Shown: positions 1 through 16,927 of the stretch, in pieces
How positions within the stretch are numbered: position 1 is the first letter of the stretch
Layout of the letters: each line of letters opens with the position of its first letter
Origin: Pteria penguin
Taxonomy: Eukaryota; Mollusca; Bivalvia; Pterioida; Pteriidae
DNA: 64,000 nucleotides
Assembly: GCA_035048485.1 (NCBI GenBank)
Contig: CM068580.1
Location: 59,136,983 to 59,200,982, forward strand
Direction: 5' to 3'
Made by a program: the position numbers and the translations under genes
The notes under the pieces: model-generated
The model's input: only the letters and a program-made list of their open reading frames with translations
What the model was told of the DNA's origin: nothing
Databases searched by the model: none

Positions 1-201
1 AAACTTTTACTGTCCCTGTCTGTAATATGCATGTCCAATATACTATTTACTGTTTACATGAAATATCATTGTTTCCGTTTATTCAGAATAAATAAATTAT
101 TTGTATATTTAAGAACTGATCATTTAAATGAAAATTAATTGAAGAACTAATTGTTGGTTCCTTTATTATATCTTATTGTTATTAGTCAGCAAAAGAAAAA
201 G

Positions 202-222
202 ATATATATATATATATATATA
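202..222. repeat. Short AT dinucleotide repeat
   Basis: About ten uninterrupted TA units inside the spacer. Confidence 0.9.
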
Positions 223-285
223 ACTGACTTTGATCTACCACATCTTAGACATATTTTGTTAAGTAGACATACATGTATTTTGTGA

Positions 286-398
286 ACTAGACATATTTTG
301 TTATTTCCACTTGGTTTTCATTTTCACCGATTTTGTATGTCCTATGGTTTTATGATTTTCGGACTTAAGGTTTGGATTTATCCATCATCTTTACATGT
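286..398 (+). mobile_element. Penelope-like element B, 3'-end fragment
   Basis: Closely matches the 3' untranslated tail of the two larger PLE-B copies (about 38825-38934 on plus, 49071-49185 on minus), ending in the same GGATTTATCC...CATCTTTACAT tail. The RT part is absent, as in a strongly 5'-truncated insertion. A short piece of the same sequence (AGACATATTTTGTT) is duplicated just upstream near 246. Confidence 0.65.
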
Positions 399-1204
399 TA
401 AATTCTACTAGAAGTATATACCAGGATCATTTCCTTAGAACTATAAAATCTGTCATTCAAAGACTGATCAATTAGGCAAAGGTTCTGTAATTTGTTTTAT
501 ATACACAGGTATTTTCATTGGTCTTGTTAATGTGATTCAAATTCTGACACAAACAAACCAAATTTTCTTAATGTTCATTTTAGCAATGGTTTGTTTACTC
601 ATTATTAATTTGTTTATCTACCTTAAAGTGTTTACAGATTGCAACGATTTCTTTATAATTTATAAGTCTCTTTCTTTGAGAATTGGTGTTGCAAGGTGAG
701 CTGATTTGACAGGGTATAGTATTAAGTGATGTTGTCCACTGCATGGACTTGAACTGAATTTCAAATCAATGAAATTTATTTGAAGGATTGATTGTTGGTT
801 CGTTTATTATCATTATTCAGCAAAAGAAAGAGATAATGTAACTGGTTTTGGTTTACCACATCCTTCATATCATTTGGATGAAATAATTTAGGTATTGATA
901 GGATATCTATTGTGTTAAGATCTCCAATGCATAGAAAATTACGTAGGTACGAAAAAAAAACTTTCTGAAAATTTCATGGCGGATGAGAGGTGTTGTAGAT
1001 AGTGAACAAATGAAATTCGTATTTATTTAAACAGTAGAATGACAGGTTTATTACGAGACTTGGTGAGGTAATCATCGAGTACACGGAATTAATTTCTATT
1101 GGCAAACTTTGCAATTGAGAAAGTTCATTTGAATACTGTTAGCATAATTATGTTTATCGTTATAGAGTTTAAAAAGCTTTACAAATTATTTCAATATCAA
1201 GCAG

Positions 1205-1560
1205 ACATATAACCCAGAACACCATACGTAAGTGATAAATAATATTATTACTTGTATATGGAATGTTAACATTGGGGAAATTAAAGTCATTATGTTTGTC
1301 ATAAATTGAAGTAGGTAGTTTACCATCTCAGTCTATACCAAGAAGATCTAAATGTGAAGCATATGAATTGGATACTGTAGTGTCTTTAATTACCAGTTCA
1401 TTGGAATATATTGTATAATTGTATGTATCAAAGTTTTATGTTTTATATAGATAGTACATCATCAATATATATGAATGTAAAATTAAAGGACAATGTCAAT
1501 TACTTCTTATTCTGAGTTACATAATTTGGTATGAAGTCAGTTTCATAAATCCGCTGACAT
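1205..1560 (-). pseudogene. Decayed reverse transcriptase (PLE-C), array copy 1
   Basis: Homologous to 12640-12980, where the minus strand reads as the palm and thumb of a Penelope-like reverse transcriptase. This copy is more degraded and stops short of the PMGT-like motif. It belongs to the repeated array unit rather than being a fresh insertion, because the same fossil precedes the other gene copies. Confidence 0.55.
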
Positions 1561-3268
1561 AGGAGCACAGATAGTGTATATATATTGAAAGTCCAGTATG
1601 CGTTTATTTCATCTTCAGAGTACTTGAATTTTAAATTATACATAATGAAAATAGAGGCAGTACAATTTGTATTAACATCATTATGGAGAATGAACTAGCT
1701 GATTACGGTTGTAGCTATTTTATATCAAGCCCACAGATATACAATGCTTAACTTTTCACTAAAGAATGAAGTGAAGCTTTAAGATACCAAGCGGTAGTAA
1801 ATAAGGAGCATCCATCATATTAGACAAAGGAGAGATGTATTGTATCACGGACCCTTGGCCTAACTAAAGATGAGGTCTGGTGCAATTAAGAAGTAAGTAT
1901 CCAGTGGCGACCGGTCGCACTCTTAGTGATGACTATTTGAGCTCGTGTATCTCTTAGTCATATGAGGTGGTGACTGTTATACCATAATCATAATCCGTAA
2001 AAGGTATTATAAGTAAAATGTGTGATATTGTATTATCACAGTACTAACACTTTAACTTGGACTACAATAAAATATGGAAGCGAAAATATCAATAATTTCT
2101 GATAAGCGCAAAGGAAGGTCTTTATAGCGACCGCAAAATTTTGTGGAATCTAGATTTCGTATCCTTGTGATATTAACTTATCAATCACTAGCTTGCCTCG
2201 TAACTAGAGGACCATAGTCTGAAGAAGCTATCAGTTGAGAGATAACATATCAGAAGCAGGTGATAAAGGAATAGTAGTATATGGTGAGGTTTCATATTTT
2301 ACAAATTTTCGCTATCTTGTACAATTTGTTCGTGAAATTTATCTTCATACATACATGTTCCATTCAGTGGTGTTTTACGGTTCCAACTAATGTCCATTAC
2401 AAAATCATAGTCTCACATAAAGTCATTTAGTATAATTGATATAAAAGTTGACTCATCTACCGAAATGAATTAAAAACAACTGCAGTAAATCATTATAGTT
2501 CAATGCTAAATATTTATTTCCATTTCCAACATTATACAAATACAGGTTCTTTTCCCCCCACATACATTTGATGCATTTATCTGAAAGTCAGCATGGCATG
2601 TCTGAAATGAAGTATATCAATGACAGAGAATTGTACTACAAACATGTACCCCTCTAGGTATAAGAATAAGAAAAATTACAAGAAAAACTCATATCACCAA
2701 TTTTTTTGTTTGTTTTCTCTGGATAAAGACCAAGTCACCGAAAATATGTGGACATTGGGTGTTTCGCGGAGCTTTGATTTGAGTGTTATAATACATTTTT
2801 CCTGATGTTATGTGGGAATTACACTTTCTACAGTATTGGTTCACATTCATTCATATATACAGTGCTGAGTTACATGTTTCCTCTGCATGTAAGGACATTC
2901 ATGGCGAATGTGGCTAGCCATTCAGGAGAAGCTTACATTTACTCCTCCCGAACACCTGGTCTCGCCTCTGAATATCAGGGGTCCGTGGTTGTCCGCTGTG
3001 GTACATTGATGTTAGTGTCATACTTCATTGACACCAGTTACTTTCGGATTTTACATCGTTATTTACTTGATTCGCACTGCCCTTCGGAGGCCTCCTTATC
3101 ATAATAGATATAAATACCATATGATAGAATAAATGATCATAAGTTATATATTTACAAACACAATTTTTTTTAAAAATATTACGACGTTATTATATAAATA
3201 GAAATGCATTTTCTCATCTGAAATAAAATACAATATGATATAAAAAGATACAAAAGTATACCTTATCA
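1561..3268. other. Spacer downstream of copy A (no gene)
   Basis: No supported gene. It is repeated at 13060-13550 plus 15818-16927, at 26215-27840, partly at 34861-35700, and at 59173-60675. Short ORFs here do not keep their frame between copies. It holds an AT-rich tract and the module described at 2860-3090. Confidence 0.6.
2860..3090 (+). repeat. Conserved module related to a PLE 3' tail
   Basis: A comparatively GC-rich stretch present downstream of every copy (about 16540-16760, 27450-27680, 35320-35540, 60280-60490). Its core (GCTAGCCATTCAGGAGA, then TCCCGAACACCTGGTCTCGCC and CAGGGGTCCG) parallels the PLE-B tail at 38738-38810 (GCTAGCAAGCAGGAGA, CCCGGGCACCTGATCTCAC, CAGGGGTTCAG) in order and spacing. 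I read it as an old PLE 3' end fixed in the array unit. Confidence 0.5.
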
Positions 3269-7180
<3,912 letters not shown>

Positions 7181-10100
7181 CGTTGATGAAGCCTACAATT
7201 ATAAAGAAAAGCCAAGTCTGTTTGTAATTTACATGGTTAGATCGTTGATCTATTTCATTTTAATACAATAATCGAATATGAGGACTTGACTTTAGACTGT
7301 GTTTGAACGGTTCACTAACGTAGCTATTATATATGCTTGCATAATAGACCGATATGGTACAGAGTTGGGCGATAGTTGTACTTTAATTCCTAATGTAATT
7401 AAATTCAGCGAAAACCCTGCAGCCTTCCAGCGCCTAACCTTTGGCGATTTCGGCTTCAAATTGTGCTTTCCTTTTATATTTTCTTCTAAGCTCTCATTTT
7501 TGTGCTAACATGAATATCAAAACCAATCGGTTACCACGTTGATGATTAAAACATACATGTTTATCCAACTCCCCCCAACCCCCCTCCGCCTTAATTCCAC
7601 AATAATGAATAAATAAATAAACAATGATAAGGAAATTAACAAGATTAAATCTATTCTTGATGTTAAATATTGCACTGTCTGCTTTTATATTTGTCCCTTT
7701 TTATTTTTGACATTAAAATTGTATTCCATAATGGTATCCCATTTTTTTATTTTTATGAAACCCTCAACTTGAGCAACCAGTAGAGGTTTTTTTCATTGTA
7801 TCGACGTTTATTTATAGATTTTACAAGATTTTGTCTTACTGAGTATTGAAATGGATTATTTTCATTTCACTTAATAATCAAAAAGCGTATGATTTTGGTA
7901 TGTAAATGCTTATGTGCTAAATTGTATTAAAATTTTCTTTTCAATTTGGATGCAGATGTCACAGCTTTTTTTTCCAACACACCTCCCCTCGCATTCTGAC
8001 AATAAAAAATGTAATCAATATTTAAAGTCATATACGTCATAATTGTGTACAGCAAATGCACACTTATGTCCTGTAAGCTCTAATCTTTATCTTTAGGCAT
8101 AGATACATATTATCTGTTTTACATTTAGGTGCAGTTAAACTCGATACATTTCGACAATGAAGTACGAATATAATAATTGAAAGCATAAATGTTCACCATG
8201 TGTTCATATGTGGTATTATTACCATACTTTTACCCAAGTCTATTGATGTACTTTGCTTTCACGGCAACCGCGAAGACAATAACCTTTAATACGGGTTGGT
8301 ACTATAAAAAAGCGAATGTTAAGACTGACCGTCCGAGGTCGTCAATGTACTTGAGGTTTTATCGAGCATTTTAGCGACGTTCTATATGGGTTTCTTTTCA
8401 TAGATTTACGTTTTCGTATTTCCTTTGACACAGAATAAATAATGTTAAATAAGACCTTTTGCACTCCTCTGTAATTTTTAATTGAAACATATGTTGTATT
8501 TCTTCTCCTAAAGAATATAAGTTAGACACTGCATAGAAAATTAAAGTCCGAAGTGAAAGTGATAACTGAGATGTAAACAATATTTAAAGGAAGCCTGGAT
8601 GCAAGTAAAACATTGTAAAAACAATGTATATAATTTTTATACCTAAATATATATTTCCGTTCAAAAGTTTGTAAATATTACGCGAGTGATGTAACTTGTA
8701 TTTTTTGTATTTGTTAGGTTTTTCCTTCTCCTTTTTTTTCTAATTTGATCGTTGCAATTACTTTTAAATGTTAGCAAAAATATACATATAGCATACAAAG
8801 TTTATCCTTTAGTTATAGGCTGCGTAATTGTTAAATTTTCTTGTTTTCGAACATATTCTCTTTTCGTCGCAATGACTGAAACGCTTAACTAAAAGGAACA
8901 ATCCGAGTTCGATGTTTAGCTGACATAGTCACTAGTTTAGAACTTCATAGTGGTTCCAAAATCGCTTATAGACTTTGTTTTGTCTAAAATATAAAGGGAG
9001 TTTCCACTACAATAAAAACGAAAACGAAACGAAAGATAACCGATCAAAGATAAAGCTTATAACTTAAGACTTTACTTTTGACGAGTATTTAGTCGGTGAA
9101 TGGGAATATCGGACAAAACTACTTTTCTATAGTACAGTGTCTCATTAAGATAAAGTGACTATCAATATATTATGACATTATACCCCATTAAGTCACCTTT
9201 GTGTTAAATTTATACTTAAAGTTATATACTACGAAAGTAACTGTTGTCACATGACTATGTCACTAATAACAACAGTGGACATTCACGGACCCCTTAAATT
9301 CAGAGATTTTGTAAAATTTTGTAAAAAAGATTACAACATCGGAAGTAAAACATAACCCAAGAGAAAAAACAAATACAACAAAAACAAAAACAAAACAAAC
9401 AAACAGTTATACATGTGACACAAGTTGCACGATTTACCTTAAAACAGTATCATTACTTATTATGAAAAAGATAAATGGGAAAGTAGAAATGTCAAAACAC
9501 AACATTACATCTTTTATAGTATGTAGAATACTTTAAAATACTTTATCAATAATATTTTTTAAACAGAATATATCTCTATTTAGTAAATTATTTCAATTGA
9601 CCGTCCTATATTAGTACCTACATTGCGCTACAATAATGTATTTTGTGATGTCGTTCCATGTTTTTATTGTTTGTATTTTGTCTGTGATTACTTTTATGAT
9701 ATGGCTAAGTGAGATGTCTTTATGCTTTCTTTGATTATAATACTTGGGCAGATATGTTTATGACATGGTATGCACAGTAGAATTGGATTTAAAATATAGG
9801 AGGTGATGGATATTTGAATCGAATCGGGTTGCTTTATAATGATCAAGTGATTGATACAATAAATGGTAAGGAAGGATATAATTTTAGAATTTATATTGAT
9901 TTCATTAGCTGTTCATATTTTGTGATAACTTCTAATACAAGTTTAAACAAAGATATAATATATAAGATAATATGGCATTGGTTCAGATTTAAACAGAAAG
10001 ACATCTTAATTTAAGAATTATGCAATTATTATAACCTTTTGATTGTGAGGTGTACGTATATAATATTAATTCAAATCAGTTTACATTGAAGGAAACAAAT

Positions 10101-12470
10101 TATTTGGGTGATGCTCCTTCTAGACAGGAATTGGAACAGCTTTGCTTTACTAGTATTTTATTCATTTCGTATATCCAAATAAATGTTATCAAACTTATGG
10201 CATCTAGTGGTGAATCATATAACTTAATTTCTTGCTCATTGGTCTGCTATGATATGTTACACTAAAAGTGCTATCTTATGTCATGTATCAGGTATATTTT
10301 ATTAATGTTAAATGTATAATGTTTGTCAGGTACCACGTGTTTTGTTATAAGTTACATGATTACTGACAGAGCCTTCCTATCATCAAGGATTTTTTTAAGA
10401 ATGTCAACAACGTTTGACAATTTGAACAGCTTTTAGTGTCCCTGCCTGTAACATGCATGTCCAATATACAATTTACAGCTTTACATGCAATGTCCTTGTT
10501 TCGGTTCATTTAGAGTAGATAAAGTAAGAACATTTTACATTATAATAAAATCAACTAGAAGGATAAACCAGGATCATCTGTCATCTGTCATTCAAAGACT
10601 GATCAATTAGGTAAAGGATCTGTAATTTGTTTCATATACACAGGTATTTTCATTGGTCTTGTTAATGTGTTTCAAATACTGACACAAACGAACCAAATTT
10701 TCTTAATGTTCATTTTAGCAATGTTTTCGTTTACTCTTTAATTATTTGTTGACCTACGATAATATGTTTGCAGATAGCAACGATTTATTTATGATTTTTT
10801 AAATCTCTTTTGTTTATAATTGGTATTGCAAGGTCAGCTGTTTTGACAATGTTATAGTATTCAGTGATGTTTTCAATGGAAAATTTTCATTGAATTGATT
10901 TAAATTGAATTTCAATTCAATCAAATTTATTTGAAGAATTGATTGTTGGTTCGTTTATTATATCTAATTTTTATTAGTCAGCTAAAGAAAAAGAGATATG
11001 TAACTGGCTTTGATGTACCACATCTTTTATATAATGTGGATGAAATAATTTAGGTATTAATTAGATATTTATTGTGTTAAGAACGCCAATGCAAAGCAAT
11101 TGGCAAAGTTTACTGGAATATTGTAAGGAAAATTATTTTATTGTTATAGATTTCAGCAAGCTTTTCAAACCATTTTAATATCAAGCAAGTATGAATCATA
11201 AGATAAAGGCAAGATCTGCATCTACAGTAAATTTGGTAATGTTTGCTTTAACTGTAACTTTACAGTTGAAGTCACATGTTGTTATTGAATTACATGTTTG
11301 TGGCTGTTAGAAATTTCAATTCTCGTTGGTTTGACTGTTTATAATTGATAAACAATTGAGCAACTGAGATTCGTTTTTTATAAATTCGAAATTCATTGAG
11401 TTCTAATTTATTCCGCTCATGCAATTTCGCTTAATTATCAATTTTTGCTTTGTTTCTGGTAGCGCCGGCTATATTTCTAACCATTTTGGCAGGGTTTTTT
11501 TTGCACTTTTACCAGAAACAGATTTACTGTTGATTGACATTTCAATTATAATTATTTCTAAATAATTCAATTTGAATTTCATTTTACCATTATTCCGATG
11601 TCATATCGAATATCGCTGATCGCTATGTTCATTTGTGCCATCTAAATATAATTTTAACCTCTGCTTTCTATTTGAATGTCCTTAACATCCAACTTGGGAA
11701 ATATTGCCCAACCACATACAGTATAATACATATAATATGAGAACATTAAACTTCATTTAACTGTTTCATTATTATTGTGCTTGTGCTCTCATTCTGACAA
11801 TGTAGATGTTCCCCTTTCGTGATAATTGATTTCAGCTTATGGTATGGTATTTTGTGTGTTACATTAAATATGCCGAAGTCTTTAATGATTAGATTTAAAA
11901 AAAGAAATTAAATAATTTTTTAGCGAGAGACAACTTTATTAGATCAAGATATGTAGTAGTTCTTTGGGTCTTAGTTTTAGGTTAATTTTGTAATAAGTTG
12001 CTCTTCAAATACATTACACAATTTAGTCTTTGAAAATCACTTAAGAGACAAATGTTGTCAAAATGCGCATATGGTGCAGTAAATAAACACATGCACATGT
12101 AGATATTTTCTTATATCTATTCAACGGCATGCAAAATTAGATCAAAATTTTAAAATGAATCAATACGGGACTGTCCAGATACGACTCTCTTTCGAATTTT
12201 ACAGTATCTCATGAAATGTTGGTCAACCAATTCCCGATGTGGGATAAATAGAAAGACATTTGTTTGTGAAATATGATATAGACATAAGTAAAAATTTGCG
12301 ATACCGATCAGATTTCCACAACTCGAAGTCCAAAGAACATGACAATACGTTTATATTACATATATATTAATTTAGTGCAATATATGCGCAGACGGTCTAC
12401 AATGGAAGAGGAAAGTCAACATCTGAAAGAACGATCTATCGCATTAACATTATAATGATGTATTGTCTGA
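7181..12470. other. Upstream spacer between copies A and B (no gene)
   Basis: No supported gene in 5.3 kb. Bases 7181-8800 resemble the upstream flanks of B, C and D. Bases 8800-10030 include an A-rich tract near 9360-9400. Bases 10430-11170 match the left edge of the window, and 11170-12470 match 24660-25640 and 55490-56600. Small ORFs (for example plus 7299-7508 and minus 8398-8580) recur in other copies, but their differences are mostly amino-acid changing, as expected of non-coding DNA. Confidence 0.6.
7327..7333 (-). promoter_or_regulatory. Putative TATA box, copy A
   Basis: TATATAA on minus, 147 bp upstream of the start codon. The same word sits 146-147 bp upstream in copies B, C and D. 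A TTGTAG just before the start codon could alternatively be a 5'-UTR intron acceptor, so the true transcription start is not fixed by sequence. Confidence 0.35.
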
Positions 12471-13060
12471 GCGTATAAGGTCTTTATAACAACCTTAAAA
12501 TTTGCAGGATGTTGACTTACTGGGTCAGATCTCATATAATTGTGATACTAACTTTTCTCCTAGTAGTTTTTCTAGATAAAGGAACGATACTCAGAAGAAG
12601 CTCAAGCATAACGAATCATTTGAGACATATAACCCAGAACACCATACGTAGGTGATATAGAATGTTATTTCTTGTATATGGAATGTTAACATTGGGGAAA
12701 TTAAAGTCATTACCTTTGTCATAAATTGACGTAGTCAGTTGACCATCTTAGTCTATACCAAGTAGAGGATCTAAATATAAAGCACATGAATTGGATACTG
12801 TAGTGTCTTTAATTTCCAGTTCATTGGAATACATTGTATAAACTTATATATCAAAGTTTCTGTTATTTATAGATAGTACATCATCAACATATCTGATTGC
12901 AAAATTAAAGGACAATGTCAATTGCTTCATATTCTGACTTACAAGATTTTGTATGAAGTCAGTTTCATAAGAAAAAAGGAACAAACCCGCTAACATAGGA
13001 GTACAGGTAGTGCCAATAGGGATTCTGATGGTCTGCTGACCTGATCACTAAACACAGCAT
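12471..13060 (-). pseudogene. Decayed reverse transcriptase (PLE-C), array copy 2
   Basis: On minus, from about 13045 downward, one frame reads through the hallmarks of a Penelope-like RT: IRIPIGTTC (the GIPMGT motif), a LAGLFLFSYE segment, then RYVDDVLSI, the catalytic YVDD box. It continues with ELEIKDTT and a YDK motif before the frame is lost. At least two in-frame stops are present (after NFDI and in the LGID region). Related fossils occupy the same place in the other array units, so it predates the duplications. Confidence 0.75.
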
Positions 13061-13551
13061 ATATATTGCCTATCAGAAACCCCAGTATACGTTTATTTCA
13101 TCTTCAAAGTATTTGAATTTTAATTATACAGAATGAAAATAGAGGCAATACAGTTTGTATTAATATCATTGTAAAGAAGTAACCGTTACGGTTACGGTTG
13201 TAGCTATTTTATATCAAGCCCGGAGATATAGAATGCTTAACATTTCACTAAAGAATGAAATAAAGCTTTAAGACACCGAGCGGTAGTAAATAAGGAACAT
13301 CCATAATATTAGACAAAGGACAGATGTATTGTATCAAAGACCCTTGCCCTGACCAAGATGGGGTCTGGTGCAAGTAGGAAGTAAGTTTCCAGTGCTGACC
13401 GGTCGCACTTGTAGTGATGTCATAAGACTATCTGAGCTCTTGTATCTGTTAGTTGTAGGAGGTGGTGACTGTTCTACTATTTTCACAATCCGTCAAAAGA
13501 TGTGAGATTGTATTATCACAGTACTAACGCTTAAATTTGGACTGCAATAAC

Positions 13552-15817
13552 AGAAAAAAGAGGAGTTACTGGCTCAGTTATGTGGCAGAAGTCACCATAG
13601 AGCTATACAATACATTAATATAAATAATATACTAGAACATATATCACATTACAAAAATATTTGATAGTAGTGCAATTACGATACCAACTTAGGACGGTCA
13701 TTTAATTTGACAAAAGCCAAACAAATGGTGTGGTTAACCGGTTTACGGGCCCACCTTCCCACTCACCGTAACAGCAGAACAATCAAAGGACGTACATTTA
13801 AAAATTTATAAATAATCCTCCATGTAAAGAACAAGGGTCAACAGGTATCGCATATTGAGAGGTCATAAAAATATAAACATAATAGTATAAAAATATATGC
13901 GACATCAACATGGTAAACTGTGCTCTGCCAGTCTGAAAGCGAGCTAAGACCCTAGATCTGTAGGAGTCCCGACTAACAGTCAGAGGGGACGAGGTTCAGG
14001 ACCATGTCTCCTCTGAAAGAGGTTTGGACAAGGCCCGTCATATAGTCCCCACCGCCCTGTTAGTCAGCGTGCAACGTTCAAGTAAAAGTCTGCATAAGGC
14101 TGTAGAGGGGCCAAATACAAGACCTATAGTCTTTTTGATGATCTCAATATCATATTGTCTATTTATAAGACGTTTGATTTTTTTATTACATGATAAAATA
14201 ACGTTATCGGAGCCTTTTACTTTCCTTAGATTATATACGAGATCACCGTAAAAATAAGGATGGGAAATTCCATTGGATACATACTGTTGAAAAGAAATAT
14301 TTCCGAATTTAGATAGAAGTTCTGAATAAGATCTGAAGAATTTGCCGAATGTTTTTCTTAGCTTGTGATATCTGTAACCCTGAGTTAAAAGTTTAGTAGT
14401 AATTTGTAAATTTCGTTTATGAAAGTCCAAAGCATCGGTGCAGCCTCTGACAAATCGAACTAATTGAGATATATAGATACCATATGATGGGAGTCGAGGG
14501 ATATCGCCATCCAAGTAAGGGAAAAATACAATAGGAAATCCAAAATCCTCACGTTTATCATAAATATTAGTATATATTAGGTGGTTGATAATTTTGATGT
14601 TTAAATCTAAGAAAGGTGTAGATTTATCTCAAGTATTAGCTTTATTCAATGTGAGCTCTGGTGGATAAATTTCTGATATAAATTGTTCGAATTCAGGGTT
14701 GTCGATAACCAAAATATCATCCAGATATCTACAAGTATTATTGAATTTGTCAATGAGGTCAAAACGTTTTGATTTTTGAAGAGAAACCATAAAATCCCTC
14801 TCATAACAATAAAGAAATAAATCTGCTATCAGAGGCGCGCAGTTAGTACCCATAGGAATCCCAACTATTTGTTGATATATCTTGCCATCAAATTGCACAA
14901 AAATATTATTCATGAGAAAATCTAGTGCTTTACATAATTCCTTGCAAGTCCAGTATTTATATGAAGTATATTGTTTGTTGGAAAAGAATCCGGAGTTATT
15001 GGAAGTACATATGTACGTTTTAGATTATCTGTGAAAACACCATTGTATAAGAGACAGCAACTTGCTTTTAATCAAATCATGAGGCAGAGATGTATAAAGT
15101 GTAGAAAAATCAAAGGTAGAAATTTGAGTCGCTTTGAAATTTAGCGAAAGAAGTTTGTCTATAACGTCATGAGAATTTTTAATCGACCAAAAGTAATTGA
15201 TGTTACTATTATGAAATGCGACATCACAGTATTTGATAATATGATCTTTTATAGCAGTTAGAGCAGACGTAATATGCTTCGATAGTACCGTAGTAGAGCA
15301 GTGGCTAGAATTAGATATGAAACGTGATTTATATGGACTTTTATGTAGTTTTGGGAGCCAATATATGGTTGGTAGATCAGATTTATCAGTTTTAATTCTG
15401 AAGTCGGACATGGTCATGAGGTGATCGTGCAAGGTGCTGTCTTTTGAGGTAGGGCTTTCCACATATGTATGAGTGGAGTTTAATTCGTTTTTAAGTACTT
15501 CAATATAATAGAGTTTTCAAACAACTGTTATGTTATTACCTGCTTTATCAGCAGGAACAAAGATATATTTAGCATGTAAGTCAGCTATCTTCTTTTTAAT
15601 AGAATTTGCCGTCAATGTATTAGGCTGTTGAAATAAATGCGGATTTTCCGTAAAGTTCTTAATACGGATATCGACAATTTTTAAAATCTCGTATTTCCAA
15701 TCATTAAGAGCATGAACCTTTACCTGTTCTTTTTTACACCAACGTTTACAATATGTAGTTAAAGCATCTTCTATAACGTCACGGCATTTATTGAAATCTA
15801 TCCTGGACGGTAACCAG
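13552..15817 (-). mobile_element. Penelope-like element A, 5'-truncated, in unit B
   Basis: About 2.27 kb absent from the paralogous unit C, where the flanks run together at about 26730-26735 (GCAGTAACAG then TGAACATGTC). The insert therefore lies between 13551 and 15818. It begins at its 3' end with GAAAAAAGAGGAGTTACTGG, a terminus also found at 22441, 34730 and, reversed, near 52730. It carries one RT reading frame (next entry) and a non-coding tail. No GIY-YIG endonuclease domain is visible. Assignment to Penelope-like elements rests on RT motif style. Confidence 0.75.
14038..15815 (-). pseudogene. Reverse transcriptase of PLE-A
   Basis: A single minus-strand frame of roughly 590 codons with no frameshift but three in-frame stops: TGA just before KLYYIEVL near 15520, TAA after LIQWCFHR near 15026, and TGA at 14629-14631. 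Motifs in order: PADKAGNN, YWLPKLHKSPYKSRFI, FDFSTLYTSLPHD (motif A, catalytic Asp), GIPMGTNCAPLIADLFLYCY (motif B), RYLDDILVI (motif C, YLDD), then IYDKRED and SYGIYISQLVRF. It ends at a TGA at 14038. The protein would copy element RNA into DNA at the target site, but this copy cannot make a full product. A second copy at 51309-52747 shares the 14629 TGA. Confidence 0.8.
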
Positions 15818-16927
15818 TGAACATGTCAATAAATTCTGATAAACCGCAAAATTTTGTGGAACCTAGATTTCGTATCCTTTTCAATTACTAGCTTGCCTCG
15901 GTAACGAGAGAACCATAGTCTGTAGAAGGTATCAGTTGAGAGATAACATATCAGAAGCAGGTGATAAAGGAATAGTAGTATATGGTGAGGTTTCATATTG
16001 TACAAATTTTCGCTATCTTGTACAATTTGTCCGTCGAAATTTATCTTCATACATACATGTTCGATTCATAGTCTCAAACAAAGTCACTCAGTATAATTGA
16101 TATCAAAGTTGACTCATCTACCGAAATGAAATAAAAACACAACTGCAGTAAATCATTATAATTTAACTTTAATTATTTATTTTCATTTCCAACATAATAC
16201 AAATACAGGTTCTTTTTCCCCCACATACATTTGATGAATTTATCTGAAAGTTACCATGGCATTGCTGAAATGAAGTATACCAATGACAGATTGTACTACA
16301 AACATGCACCTCTCTCCCGATCGTTGATTCAAAAGTAAAAAAATAGGATAAATTACAAGAAAACTCATATCCCCAATTTTTTGTTTGTTTCCTCTTGATA
16401 AAGGCCAAGTGGCCGAAAATATGTGGACATTGGGTGTTCCGCGGAGCTGTGATTCGAGTGTTATCATACCTTTTTTCCTGATGTTATGTGGAAATTACAC
16501 TTTCTAGTGTTGGTTAATATTCATTCATATATACAATGCAAAGTTACATGTTTCCCCTGCATGTAAGGAAATTCATGATGAATATGAGTAGCCATTCAGG
16601 AGAAATTTCCTCCTCCAGAACACCTCTTCTCGCCTCTGAAATATCAGGGGTCCGTGGTTGTCCGCTGTGGTACATTGATGTTAGTGTCATACTTAATAGA
16701 CACCAGTTACTTTCGGATTTTACATCGTTATTTACTTGACTCACACTGACCTTCGGAGGCCTATATATATAAATACCATATGATAGAATAGATGATAATA
16801 AGTTATATATTTACAAACACAATTTTCTTTATAAATATAATGAAATTATTATATAAATAGAAATGCATTTTCTCATCTGAAATAAAATACAATATAATAT
16901 AAAAAGATACAAAAGTATACCTTATCA
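15818..16927. other. Spacer downstream of copy B (no gene)
   Basis: Equivalent to 26735-27840 and 2100-3268. It contains the GC-richer module at about 16540-16760. No supported gene. Confidence 0.6.

Larger units (their letters stand above)
1..1204. other. Array spacer, left edge (no gene)
   Basis: No coding region seen. Bases 1-120 resemble 10435-10540 and 51090-51190, and about 430-1200 resemble 10560-11170 and 52745-53290, so this is the far-upstream spacer of a unit whose gene lies to the left. Relative to those copies it carries an extra stretch at about 935-1100. It also jumps near 1200 straight from the spacer to the RT fossil, missing about 1.4 kb that is present at 11190-12630. Confidence 0.6.

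Noticed and set aside
2805..3104. Plus-strand 99-codon ORF in the downstream spacer
   Set aside because: The frame is not kept in the other four spacer copies, and the region resembles a retroelement 3' tail.
7299..7508. Plus-strand 69-codon ORF repeated upstream of B, C and D
   Set aside because: It lies over the putative promoter, starts at non-ATG codons, and differs between copies mainly by amino-acid changes. It is antisense spacer.
8398..8580. Minus-strand ORF of about 60 codons repeated at 22218, 33101 and 42459
   Set aside because: Frame is kept because the copies are recent, but most differences alter the amino acid, start positions vary and no domain is recognised.
13552..15817. 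LINE (non-LTR) element
   Set aside because: No apurinic endonuclease domain. PKLHK, FDFSTLYTSLP and GIPMGT motifs and the tail structure fit Penelope-like RTs better, though a firm class needs a phylogeny.
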